Shown here piece by piece: positions 43,812 to 52,285 of a stretch of DNA of 64,000 nucleotides. The position numbers and the translations under genes are program-made. The notes below the pieces were generated by a model that had not been told where the DNA came from, did no database searches, and saw only the letters and a program-made list of their open reading frames with translations. Positions within the stretch are counted from its first letter, which is position 1; each line of letters opens with the position of its first letter. The stretch comes from Nocardiopsis sp. YSL2 (GTDB lineage Bacteria > Actinomycetota > Actinomycetes > Streptosporangiales > Streptosporangiaceae), in contig NZ_JAMOAO010000001.1 of NCBI RefSeq assembly GCF_030555055.1, positions 2,790,001 to 2,854,000 of the forward strand, read 5' to 3'.

Positions 43812-44378
43812 ATGCGAATCGTGGGCATAGGGGGATCGGCCAGGGACGGGTCGGGAACCGAGGAACTCGTCCGTGCCGTGCTGGGTGCCGTCGAAAACAC
43901 AGGGGTGCACCGGACACGGATGTTCAGCGGTACCGCCCTGGCGGCATTCCCGATCTATGGGCACGGGTCGGCGCCGACCAGGGAGGTCAAGGCGTTCGTG
44001 GAGTGCGTGCGAGCCGCCGACGCCGTGGTCATCGGTTCGCCTTCCTACCATGGGTCGGTTTCCGGCCTGGTCAAGAACGCGATCGACCACTTGGAGGAAC
44101 TGCGCGCGGACGCGCGGCCCTACCTCGATGGACGACCGGTCGGGCTGCTCAGCACCGCACGAGGGCAGCAGGCCGCAGTCAACACGCTCAACGTACTGCG
44201 GGACATCACCCACGCCCTGCGGGGCTGGCCCACACCGCTCGGGATCGCGGTCGATACCTCGCGGACAAGTGTGGAATCCTACTCCGCAGGCCCCATGAAG
44301 GCCCGTGTATCCCAGCTTGCCCTACAGCTTTCGTCGTTCCGTGTCGAACCGGCGGCCCAGCCTCCGCCGAGGCACTGA
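43812..44378 (+). CDS. NAD(P)H-dependent FMN reductase
   Basis: 188 residues from the ATG at 43812 with GAGGA upstream. The flavodoxin-like fold shows MRIVGIGGSARDGSGTEELV (phosphate loop) and VIGSPSYHGSVSGLVKNAIDHL, the flavin-binding segment of the NADPH-dependent FMN reductase family. It probably supplies reduced flavin to the luciferase-like monooxygenase in the same operon. Last gene of the rightward NRPS operon, ten bases after panD. Confidence 0.88.
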   Translation: MRIVGIGGSARDGSGTEELVRAVLGAVENTGVHRTRMFSGTALAAFPIYGHGSAPTREVKAFVECVRAADAVVIGSPSYHGSVSGLVKNAIDHLEELRADARPYLDGRPVGLLSTARGQQAAVNTLNVLRDITHALRGWPTPLGIAVDTSRTSVESYSAGPMKARVSQLALQLSSFRVEPAAQPPPRH

Positions 44379-44720
44379 CCGTCGTGAGCGAGTCTGTTCA
44401 GCCGGGATCGGAAAAGCACCTGGGTGCGACGAATATGGTGCACGCGACAAACCTCGGTTCGAGAATCCTTCCTCTGTCGAAGGCAGAGCGAAGCCAGGTG
44501 GGTCGATCGACGGCCTGTCTATGCCGCATCAATGGCTCCCGGTTTGCAGAACCGGGATCGTCGGCTCCAATGTGGTCGTGTGGGCGTCATTCGCTTTGGT
44601 GGGATGCTGTGAAATTCACATGTGGCTTGCATGTGACAAAAGCAAGGCTAATTCGGAAAATCGCGATGAATAATCATATATCGACCGACAGGCTGGTGCG
44701 CGGTTTCCGATCGCCCAGGG
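44379..44720. other. non-coding junction with several palindromes
   Basis: No gene is supported. CCCGGTT-TGCAG-AACCGGG (44538-44556) may end the NRPS operon. TGTGAAATTCACA (44608-44620) overlaps TCACATG-TGGCTTG-CATGTGA (44616-44636). The right half is clearly more A/T-rich than the surroundings, as often seen near insertion-sequence remnants. Confidence 0.5.
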
Positions 44721-45181
44721 GTGTGTCTGCGCACCTTGTCGGATGTGTTTGCCTACGCCCAGGCCGAAGGCGTCGAACTGACGCTGGAGGCCACCGAGAT
44801 CCAGGTGCGCCCGCCCCGTGCGGGTCGAGGCGGGCGGCGGGCGTTCGTCTCGGGCAAGAAGAAGTAGAACACTATGAAGGCCACCGTCGTCGCCGACCAT
44901 CGCGGACGCACGCTGTGGACCGACTTGCTGCGGCTCGGACGGATGCACGACGCCACCGCAGTCCGCGCCGGAGGCATCGACTCCTGCTTTCGTCACTTCT
45001 CGGAGGGGGTGCTGCTGGACGCCGACCACAAACGCTCGAAGCAACCGACACGCTGGGCCCACCCACGCGAGAACCCTCGGTCACCTACTGGGCCAACGCT
45101 GGCCTGGTCTCCGACCGCACCGCGAACAAAAGCAGAGAGGGGATCATCACGTCTCACCTGCTAGCACGCACCGAATCGTAG
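44721..45181 (+). pseudogene. decayed IS5-type transposase
   Basis: Frame one reads LRTLSDVFAYAQAEGVELTLEATE, then the IS5-type PRAGRGGRRAFVSGKKK and an in-frame TAG at 44865-44867, after which it resumes with NTMKATVVADHRGRTLW and RLGRMHDATAVRAGGID. It loses homology near 45040. A second frame (45070-45181) gives the typical C-terminal end as NAGLVSDRTANK. N-terminus, middle and frame are all damaged, so it cannot be active. It sits exactly between the NRPS operon and the type II PKS cluster. Confidence 0.75.
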
Positions 45182-45195
45182 ACCCCCAGTAGAAA

Positions 45196-45420
45196 TCAGG
45201 ACGCGGTGGCGAGGCACCAGGACCGTGCACCATTGAAGGCCGCCTCCCGTTCGAGCCGCTGCCAGACCGCGGCGGATCGGGGGCGGGACTGGGCCTCGGG
45301 CTCATTCACGCGTGCGGCGTAGGAGATCAGCACGGCGGTGAGGGCGGCCAGCTCCTCCTCAGAGATCTCTCCCTTGTCCACGCGGATCAGCCGTTCGGAT
45401 GCGATGGTGGTTCCGGTCAT
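45196..45420 (-). CDS. acyl-CoA carboxylase epsilon subunit
   Basis: 74 residues. LIRVDKGEISEEELAALTAVLISYAAR and the C-terminal W-x-R-x-n-ARSWCLA pattern match the small epsilon subunit found only in actinobacterial acyl-CoA carboxylases, where it stabilises the alpha-beta complex. It is the last gene of the leftward PKS operon, 38 bases after the beta subunit, and is often missed by annotation. GGGAGTATCC lies before the ATG. Confidence 0.8.
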   Translation of the reverse strand: MTGTTIASERLIRVDKGEISEEELAALTAVLISYAARVNEPEAQSRPRSAAVWQRLEREAAFNGARSWCLATAS

Positions 45421-45458
45421 TGGATACTCCCTTGTCTTGCGAGGCCGTAACGGATTCA

Positions 45459-47027
45459 TCACTGAGGGGGATTCCCGTGCTTGCGCCGCGGGAGGTCGGC
45501 GTTCTTGCGGGCGAGCATGGCCAGGGACCGGGCGAGCGCACTCCGGGTTTCGCGCGGGTCGATCACATCGTCCACGAGCCCCCGCTCGGCCGCGTAGTAG
45601 GGATGGACCAGCTCCCTCCGGTACTCCTCGATCTTCTGGCGGCGGACCTCGTCGGGATTCTCGGCCGCCGCGATCTCCTTGCGGAAAACAACGTTGGCGG
45701 CGCCCTCCGCTCCCATGACGGCGATCTCGTTCGTGGGCCAGGCCAGGGCGACGTCCGCACCGATCGACCGTGAGTCCATGACGATGTAGGCGCCGCCGTA
45801 GGCCTTGCGGAGCACCACGGACACCCGGGGGACCGTGGCGTTGCAGTACGCGTAGAGCAGCTTCGCGCCGCGCCGGATGATGCCGTCGTGCTCCTGGTCC
45901 ACGCCGGGTAGGAAGCCGGGGACGTCGATCAGGGTGACCAGTGGGATGTTGAACGCGTCACAGAACTGGACGAACCGGGCGCCCTTCTCACTGGCCTTGA
46001 TGTCGAGTACGCCCGCCATGGCGGTCGGCTGGTTGGCGACGATGCCGACGACCTGCCCGTCCAGGCGGGCCAGCGTACAGACGATGTTGGGGGCCCAGGT
46101 GGCGTGGACCTCCATGTGGTCGCCGTCGTCGACAATCTGGGCGATGACGTCGCGCACATCGTAGGAGGCGCTGCCGTCCGTGGGCACGATGTCTAGCAGA
46201 TTGTTCAGCGGCCGGTCCACCGGGTCCGTCGCGCCCTCCGCTTCGGGCGGCAGTTCGCGGTTGTTGGATGGGAGCAGGGACAGCAGGTACCGCACGTCGG
46301 CGAGGCAGCTTTCCTCGTCGTCATATGCGGCGTGCGCCACCCCCGAGATCTCCGAGTGCACGTCCGCACCGCCGAGCTCGTTCTGCGAGACCTGCTCGCC
46401 GGTGACGGCCCGGACCACGTCCGGTCCGGTGATGAACATCTGGGAGATGTCGCGGACGGCGAAGACGAAGTCGGTCAAGGCAGGGGAATAGGCGGCGCCT
46501 CCTGCACAGGGGCCGAGCATCACCGAGATCTGTGGGATCACCCCGGAGGCCTGGGTGTTGCGCTGAAAGATGCCGCCGTACCCGGCGAGGGCGGAGACTC
46601 CCTCTTGGATACGGGCTCCCGCGCCGTCATTGAGCGAGACCAGGGGGGCTCCGGCTGCCAGGGCCATGTCCATGACCTTGTGGATCTTCTGTGCGTGCGC
46701 CTCGCCGAGGGCCCCGCCGAAAATCCGGAAGTCGTGGGCGTAGACGAAGACCGTTCGGCCCTCGACCGTCCCCCACCCGGTGACGACGCCGTCCGTGTAC
46801 GGTCGGTTGGCTTCCAGCCCGAACCCGCTGGCCCGGTGCCGACGCAGCGGCTCGAGGTCAGTGAAGCTGTCCTTGTCCACCAGCAGGTCGATCCGCTCGC
46901 GGGCGGTGAGCTTGCCCTTGGCGTGTTGGCGCTCGGTAGCTTTGGGAGAGGGACCCTGGTGGGCACCATTCCGAATCTCGGCCAGTTTCTCCAGCCGCGC
47001 GGCGAAGTCGGACTCGGTGATCGACAT
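45459..47027 (-). CDS. acyl-CoA carboxylase beta subunit (carboxyltransferase)
   Basis: 522 residues, a PccB/AccD-type carboxyltransferase. GAVGEAHAQKIHKVMDMAL-like crotonase segments, SLNDGAGARIQEGVSALAGYG, LGPCAGGAAYSPALTDFVF, and FLPGVDQEHDGIIRRGAKLLYAY, KAYGGAYIVM are seen. With the biotin subunit at the other end of the operon it would make malonyl-CoA for the polyketide. It begins one base before the MFS stop. Confidence 0.94.
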   Translation of the reverse strand: MSITESDFAARLEKLAEIRNGAHQGPSPKATERQHAKGKLTARERIDLLVDKDSFTDLEPLRRHRASGFGLEANRPYTDGVVTGWGTVEGRTVFVYAHDFRIFGGALGEAHAQKIHKVMDMALAAGAPLVSLNDGAGARIQEGVSALAGYGGIFQRNTQASGVIPQISVMLGPCAGGAAYSPALTDFVFAVRDISQMFITGPDVVRAVTGEQVSQNELGGADVHSEISGVAHAAYDDEESCLADVRYLLSLLPSNNRELPPEAEGATDPVDRPLNNLLDIVPTDGSASYDVRDVIAQIVDDGDHMEVHATWAPNIVCTLARLDGQVVGIVANQPTAMAGVLDIKASEKGARFVQFCDAFNIPLVTLIDVPGFLPGVDQEHDGIIRRGAKLLYAYCNATVPRVSVVLRKAYGGAYIVMDSRSIGADVALAWPTNEIAVMGAEGAANVVFRKEIAAAENPDEVRRQKIEEYRRELVHPYYAAERGLVDDVIDPRETRSALARSLAMLARKNADLPRRKHGNPPQ

Positions 47028-47028
47028 G

Positions 47029-48303
47029 TCACTCTCTTTCGTTTCGGTATGTGTGTCCCGGACTCGGGCGGTGCCTGCTGGCGGGGGCCAGCGCGGCGGC
47101 CCCCGCCAGCAGGCACGCCAGGCCGCCCGCGATCAGGCCCACCCTCACCCCGAATACCTCGCTCAGCCACCCGATGAGCAGGGCCCCGAGGGGGGTGGTC
47201 CCCGTGAAGACGACCGTGTAGAGGGCCATGACACGACCCCGGTAGGCGGGATCGCTGCCGAGCTGGACCCGGTGGTTGGCGGCTTGGGCGAAGTAGATGG
47301 CGGCGAAACCGGTCAGGAACAGTAGCCCCATCGCGGCGGGGAAGCCGGGTGCGAGCCCGGTGAGGGCCTCGGTTGCCCCGAATGCCAGGGCCGATCCGAC
47401 GACGACCCCCGGGGCCGGGCGCCCTTTCCGGGCTGTGGTAGCGAAGGCGGCCAGCAGGGATCCCGCCGCGAGCGCGGAGGTCAGCAGCCCGAACGCCGCT
47501 GGACCGGCGTCGAACACGGTCCTGGCGAGCAGGGGCAGGGTCAGCTCGAAGTTCATCCCGAACAGGCCGACGACGGCGATGAGGGACAGCGGTAGGAGGA
47601 GGTCGGGACGGGAGGCGACGTAGCGTAGCCCGTCCACCACACCGCCTCGGGCCGCCCGGCTCGCCGTGCGGTGTAGTTCCTTCGCGCGCATCATCAGCAG
47701 AGCGGCCACCGTCGCCGTGAAGCTGACGGAGTTCACCAGCATCACGGCGCCCGGACTGACGGAGGCGAGAAGCAGGCCGCCGAGCGCCGGCCCCGCGACC
47801 CGGGCCGTGTTGAAGTAGGCCGCGCTGAGCGCCGAGGCGTTCGGGAGCAGATCGGAGCCGACCATCTCGCTGACGAACGACATCCTGGTGGGAACTTCCA
47901 AGGCGTTGACGACACCGAGGCACAGCGCGAAGGCGTAGACGTGCCAGAGCTGAACGGCGTCTGTGAGCACCAGGGACGCCAGCAGCAGGGCCAGGGCACC
48001 AGAGACCGAGTTCGCGCCGACGAGTAGGGCCCGCTTGTCGAACCGGTCGGCCAGCCGCCCGCCATACAGGGTCAGCAGCAGCAGCGGGGTGAACTGCAGA
48101 GCCGTCACCGTCGCGAGGGCGATGGCCGAGTCCCCGGAAAGGCCGAGGACCAGCCAGTCCTGCGCCACGATCATCATCCACGTGCCCATGAGGGACACGA
48201 CCTGGCCGATCGCGAACAGCCGGAAGTTGCGGACGGCCAGTGAACGGAACATCCCGTCGAACACCCGCCGCGTGAGGGTCCGCTCACCCCTCGCGTTGGG
48301 CAA
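47029..48303 (-). CDS. MFS transporter, probable polyketide exporter
   Basis: 424 residues, about 12 membrane spans. FRSLAVRNFRLFAIGQVVSLMGTWM, GGRLADRFDKRALLVGANSVSG (motif A) and GRVMALYTVVFTGTTPLGALLIGWL are typical of MFS_3 drug exporters. Translation starts at a TTG with GGAGGA upstream, overlapping the hydrolase gene end by 20 bases, so the two are coupled. Likely export and self-resistance for the aromatic product. Confidence 0.88.
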   Translation of the reverse strand: MPNARGERTLTRRVFDGMFRSLAVRNFRLFAIGQVVSLMGTWMMIVAQDWLVLGLSGDSAIALATVTALQFTPLLLLTLYGGRLADRFDKRALLVGANSVSGALALLLASLVLTDAVQLWHVYAFALCLGVVNALEVPTRMSFVSEMVGSDLLPNASALSAAYFNTARVAGPALGGLLLASVSPGAVMLVNSVSFTATVAALLMMRAKELHRTASRAARGGVVDGLRYVASRPDLLLPLSLIAVVGLFGMNFELTLPLLARTVFDAGPAAFGLLTSALAAGSLLAAFATTARKGRPAPGVVVGSALAFGATEALTGLAPGFPAAMGLLFLTGFAAIYFAQAANHRVQLGSDPAYRGRVMALYTVVFTGTTPLGALLIGWLSEVFGVRVGLIAGGLACLLAGAAALAPASRHRPSPGHTYRNERE

Positions 48304-49168
48304 GGCAGTCCTCCAGGAAGGCGATGGAGCGTAGGTGGTAGGAGCGGGCCGCCCACCCCAGGCTGATGTTGTGGCCCGCGTTCGGCTGGCGGTCCACGAC
48401 CACCCGCGGTGCCCCGCTCAGCCGGGAGACGAGGTCGGCCAGGGACTGGTCGTCGTGCCGCCACCAGTGCTCGTGTTCGGCGAAGGTCAGCCGGACCGGG
48501 ATTCTGATCTGCCCGGCGACCCCGTCGAAGAGCCTCGGCCATGCGGCCGCGTCCGTCAGCTCGTTCCTCGGCATGGGCGAGACCATCGTGCTGCTGAGCT
48601 GGAAGGTGCCGGGCGGGTACAGGCCCAGGCCGCCCCACGTGCGCTCCCACCTGCCCTTGCCGTGCGGGTCGGCGAGCTGGTCGGGGTGGACGGCGTAGCG
48701 GTGGCCCATCCCGGAGATGTCCAGGCCCAGCAGGTCACCGGCAGTGTCGTCGGCGGCGGTGGTCAGGGCCAGCTTGCCGCCGTAGGAGTGGGCGAGCAGG
48801 AACATTCCCGCGCCTGTGTCGTGCCGGGTCCGGAAGTCGTGGAGCGCCTCCCGCAGAGTGGCGGCCTGGTCGACCAGGCGCTGTCCGAGGGGAAACCGGT
48901 CGGCATACCGTCCATAACCTGGGCGGTCGACGGCCAGGACCGAGAACCCGAGGCGCGCGCCGAGCGCCAGGAGCGACACCTGCGGGTGGGCCTGGCCGTC
49001 GAAGTAGTGGGCGTTGACTCCTCCCCCGTGGACGGCGATCACCGCGGCGCGCGCCGGCGCGTCCTCTGGTTCGAGGAGTAGTCCGGAGACCGGGGCTTCC
49101 TCTGTCTCCAGAGAAATCCGGCGCACGCCGCGCGACAGCGTGCTCTCCTTCATCACTGAGGTCGTCAT
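48284..49168 (-). CDS. alpha/beta hydrolase
   Basis: 294 residues from the ATG at 49166-49168 with GGGAGA upstream. The oxyanion region is VIAVHGGGVNAHYFDG, the nucleophile Ser lies in LLAHSYGGKLAL (G/H-x-S-x-G), and GHNISLG near the C-terminus supplies His. It could act as an ester or lactone hydrolase, or as a thioesterase-like editing enzyme in the polyketide pathway; the substrate is unknown. Confidence 0.85.
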   Translation of the reverse strand: MTTSVMKESTLSRGVRRISLETEEAPVSGLLLEPEDAPARAAVIAVHGGGVNAHYFDGQAHPQVSLLALGARLGFSVLAVDRPGYGRYADRFPLGQRLVDQAATLREALHDFRTRHDTGAGMFLLAHSYGGKLALTTAADDTAGDLLGLDISGMGHRYAVHPDQLADPHGKGRWERTWGGLGLYPPGTFQLSSTMVSPMPRNELTDAAAWPRLFDGVAGQIRIPVRLTFAEHEHWWRHDDQSLADLVSRLSGAPRVVVDRQPNAGHNISLGWAARSYHLRSIAFLEDCLAQREG

Positions 49169-49199
49169 CGTGTCTCCCGTCGTCGGTCGAGAGGCGGAG

Positions 49200-50687
49200 T
49201 CAGGCTTCGGCGGACGGGTCACCGAACCACCGCCTGAGCGCGGTGGCGGGCTCCTCGTCCCCGGGGTCTGCGCCGACCCACGCGACGTATCCGTCCGGGC
49301 GGACCAGTACCGCCCTCGCCTCCGCGAGGACGGAGGACGTCTCCGGACCGGCGGGCTCGGCCGCCACGACGGCGACCCGCTCCTTCCAAGCGGTCGCCAG
49401 TTCGCGCAGGTCGGTGTCGCCGGAAAGATCGATCAGGACCCCCTGCGCCTCGTGGAACTGCGCGGCGGTGTCGATCAGCGCACCGTCGGCGCGCAGTCGC
49501 GTGTGCGGCAGCCGCGCGCCGAGCAGGGGGTGGCCGCCCTGGCCGACCCGGTAACGCACGTCCAGGTGGCTGACGGTCCCCGCCAGGTGACGCCTGACGT
49601 CCTCGTAGGCCATGAGTTCGCCGAACAGCTCGCGCAGGGGGTCGGCCTCCTTGCCGCCGAGGAAGATCATCCCCTGGGCACGGGTGTTCATCAGGAGGCG
49701 TTCCCCGACGGGGTGTCGCTCGTCGTGGTAGGTGTCCAGCAGACCCTCCGGCGCCCAGCCGCGGACGGCGGCGGCGAGCTTCCAACCGAGGTTGGCGGCG
49801 TCCTGCACGCCGACACTGAGCCCCTGTCCGCCGGCCGGGAGGTGGATGTGCGCCGCGTCCCCGGCCACGAACACACGGCCCTTGCGGTACTGGGCGGCCT
49901 GGCGCGTGGCGTCGGTGAAGGAGCTGACCCACGTGGCGGTCGTGTGGTGGATGCTCTCACCGGTGATGCGCTGCCAAGCGTCGGCGACCTCGGAGAAGTC
50001 CGGGGTCCTGCCGCGGTCGCCCGCCGGGGTCCCGTGCTCGGCCACGATGATGCGGTCGATCCCTTCTCGCAGGGGTGCCGCCATCACCATGCCGCCCGGC
50101 AGCCGCTCCCCCAGGAAGCGGGTCTCCAGATCACCGCCGACGACGTCGGCCAGGTACATCCCCCGGGTCGCGGGTGTTCCGGGGAAGTCGATGCCCACGG
50201 CCTTGCGTACGGTGCTCTGCCCGCCATCGCAGCCCACCAGGTAGGCCGAGGACATGACCCGCTCGCCCTCGGGGGTGGCCAGGGTGGTCTCGACGCTGTC
50301 CCCATGGTCGTCGACGTCCACGACCTCCCAACCGCGTTCGACGCGGGCGCCCAGGTCGAGGGCCCAGTCCTGGAGTACTTGCTCGGTGGTCGACTGGGGG
50401 ACGCCGCGGGCGCCGAAGTGCGCGCCCTCCAGGATGGTGTAGTCGAAGCGGATCCCTCCGAAGTGGCCGAGAGGGGAGGGCTCCAGACCGCCGAATCTGG
50501 GGTGCAGGCCCCGTTGGTCGAAGATCTCCATGGCCCGTGCGGTGAAGCCCAGCCCGCGCGATTGACCGGTGGGTTCGGGCAGTCGTTCGACCACCGTGAC
50601 CCGCGCTCCGCCCAGGCGGAGTTCCCCAGCGAGCATCAGCCCGGTCGGGCCCGCTCCCACGACGATGACATCAGTGTCCGTGTGCAT
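49200..50687 (-). CDS. PgaE-like FAD-dependent aromatic monooxygenase (1)
   Basis: 495 residues. GAGPTGLMLAGELRLGG near residue 10 binds FAD; CDGGQSTVRKAVG and GRVFVAGDAAHIHLPAGGQGLSVGVQDAANLGWKL are the DG and GD motifs. The C-terminal thioredoxin-like domain ends in WVGADPGDEEPATALRRWFG. Length and pattern match PgaE/JadH/UrdE oxygenases, which hydroxylate or ring-open angucycline intermediates with NADPH and O2. One of three paralogues in this cluster. A 28-bp palindrome lies just upstream. Confidence 0.92.
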   Translation of the reverse strand: MHTDTDVIVVGAGPTGLMLAGELRLGGARVTVVERLPEPTGQSRGLGFTARAMEIFDQRGLHPRFGGLEPSPLGHFGGIRFDYTILEGAHFGARGVPQSTTEQVLQDWALDLGARVERGWEVVDVDDHGDSVETTLATPEGERVMSSAYLVGCDGGQSTVRKAVGIDFPGTPATRGMYLADVVGGDLETRFLGERLPGGMVMAAPLREGIDRIIVAEHGTPAGDRGRTPDFSEVADAWQRITGESIHHTTATWVSSFTDATRQAAQYRKGRVFVAGDAAHIHLPAGGQGLSVGVQDAANLGWKLAAAVRGWAPEGLLDTYHDERHPVGERLLMNTRAQGMIFLGGKEADPLRELFGELMAYEDVRRHLAGTVSHLDVRYRVGQGGHPLLGARLPHTRLRADGALIDTAAQFHEAQGVLIDLSGDTDLRELATAWKERVAVVAAEPAGPETSSVLAEARAVLVRPDGYVAWVGADPGDEEPATALRRWFGDPSAEA

Positions 50688-50724
50688 GTCTCTCCGTAAT
50701 GTGTCGAGTGGCTCATCAAGGTGC

Positions 50725-50752
50725 GGGCTCGGACCGGGCCCGGTCCGAGCCC
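50725..50752. repeat. perfect 28-bp palindrome between two monooxygenase genes
   Basis: GGGCTCGGACCGGG is followed directly by its exact complement. In RNA it can form a strong hairpin 43 bases after the upstream gene stop and 37 bases before the downstream start. It may weaken read-through or stabilise the upstream mRNA end. Confidence 0.85.
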
Positions 50753-50795
50753 TGGGAGTCGATGCGACGGGGCGCAGCACCCGGGCGCGCTCCCT

Positions 50796-52283
50796 TCAGG
50801 CGTGCGGGGACGGTCCGAGCCAGCGCCGCAGGCTGGGTCCCGGGTCGTCGTCGGGGCCTCCGACCCAGGCGACGTGTCCGTCCGGCCGAACCAGGAGGGC
50901 CTTGCCGCCGGACGCGCCCTCGGCAGGCTCGGGGAGGGCCGGGACGACTGTGACGAGGTCCGACCACGGCCGTGCGGCATCGGCCGGCCCGCCACGCCGT
51001 GCGCCCGTGCGGTCGACGAGGAGGGCTCGCCCCCGACGCAGCTGCGCCCGGGCGGCCTCCGCAGCCTTGGGATCGCCGGCCAGGACTGTGTCGGGCAGGC
51101 GCGCGCCCAGCGGGTGGGGACCGAGCCCACCGACGTCGTAGCGGACGTCGAGGCCGCTGATCATGCCGGCGAGGTGGACGCGCACGTCCTCCAGCGAGAT
51201 CAGCCGGGTGACCAGCTCCCGGAGCGGTTCCACCTCGGGGCCGCCGAGCAGCAACTGCGCCTGCGCCCTGATGTTGGCCAGGACTCGGCGCCCCACCGCG
51301 TGCCGTTCGTCCTGGTAGGTGTCGAGCAGGTCGGATCCGGCTCGGCCGGACGTGTACAGGGGCAGTTTCCATCCGAGGTTGACCGCGTCCTGCAGACCGA
51401 GGTTGAGCGCCTGTCCGCCAATGGGCATCTGGATGTGCGCGGCGTCGCCCGCGAACAGGACCCGGCCCTGGCGGTACCCGGTCACCTGGCGGTTCGCGTC
51501 GTCGAAGGAGTTCACCCACAGCGGTTTCCCGGAGCCGATGTGCTCCCCGGTGAGGCGCCTCCATACGGTGGCGATCTCATCGAACCCGGGAGGGGCGGTC
51601 CGGTCCCCGGCCACCGCGTCGAACTCGTGCGCCATGACCCGGGTGACGCCGTCGTCGCGGCGGGCCGCGACGACCATCCCCCGCTCCAGGCGCTCGAACC
51701 GCCGGGGGCGGACGTCGATCCCGGCGACGTCCGCGCGCAGCAGCTCGCGCCGGGCCGCGTGACCTGGGAAGTCGGCTCTGACCAGGCGCCGTATCGTGCT
51801 GTCCTGGCCATCGCAGGCGACGAGGACGCGGCTCTGGAACCACTTGGTCCGGCCGCTCGGAGCACGGGCCTCCGCCACGACGCGGTCGTCGGCCTCGTCC
51901 ACGGCCCGTACGTCGTAGCCGCGCAGGATGGTCGCGCCCAGCTCCTCGGCCCGTTCCTGGAGTACCTGTTCGGTCCGCGTCTGCGGGACCTTCCACTGGC
52001 CCGGGTACCGGCTCGGCAGAGTGAGGTCGAGCGGGACACCGCCGAAGTGGCCCCGGGTGTCGCCGGGCGGGGTTCCCAAGCGGTCGGCCAGGCCGCGATC
52101 GTCGAGGATCTCCATCGTGCGCGCGTGCAGTGTGGAGGCTCTCGACTCGGTGGTGGGCTCGGGCCTGCGCTCCAGCACGACCACCTCGGTCCCGGCGAGG
52201 CGCAGCTCGCACGCGAGCATCAGGCCGACCGGGCCCGCCCCGACCACGATGACCCTGGAGCGACCGGGGCGGTTCTCGGCCAT
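50796..52283 (-). CDS. PgaE-like FAD-dependent aromatic monooxygenase (2)
   Basis: 495 residues. GAGPVGLMLACELRLAG, CDGQDSTIRRLV and GRVLFAGDAAHIQMPIGGQALNLGLQDAVNLGWKL are the FAD motifs; the C-terminal thioredoxin-like domain ends in HVAWVGGPDDDPGPSLRRWLG. It differs clearly from paralogue 1 (STLHARTMEILDDRGLADRLG in place of GLGFTARAMEIFDQRG), so it likely acts on another position or does another reaction. It starts two bases after the cyclase stop. Confidence 0.91.
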   Translation of the reverse strand: MAENRPGRSRVIVVGAGPVGLMLACELRLAGTEVVVLERRPEPTTESRASTLHARTMEILDDRGLADRLGTPPGDTRGHFGGVPLDLTLPSRYPGQWKVPQTRTEQVLQERAEELGATILRGYDVRAVDEADDRVVAEARAPSGRTKWFQSRVLVACDGQDSTIRRLVRADFPGHAARRELLRADVAGIDVRPRRFERLERGMVVAARRDDGVTRVMAHEFDAVAGDRTAPPGFDEIATVWRRLTGEHIGSGKPLWVNSFDDANRQVTGYRQGRVLFAGDAAHIQMPIGGQALNLGLQDAVNLGWKLPLYTSGRAGSDLLDTYQDERHAVGRRVLANIRAQAQLLLGGPEVEPLRELVTRLISLEDVRVHLAGMISGLDVRYDVGGLGPHPLGARLPDTVLAGDPKAAEAARAQLRRGRALLVDRTGARRGGPADAARPWSDLVTVVPALPEPAEGASGGKALLVRPDGHVAWVGGPDDDPGPSLRRWLGPSPHA

Positions 52284-52285
52284 GG

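Noticed and set aside
44452-44500. tRNA T-arm-like string GGTTCGAGAATCC
   Set aside because: The flanks do not pair into a T-stem, and no acceptor or anticodon arm can be drawn.
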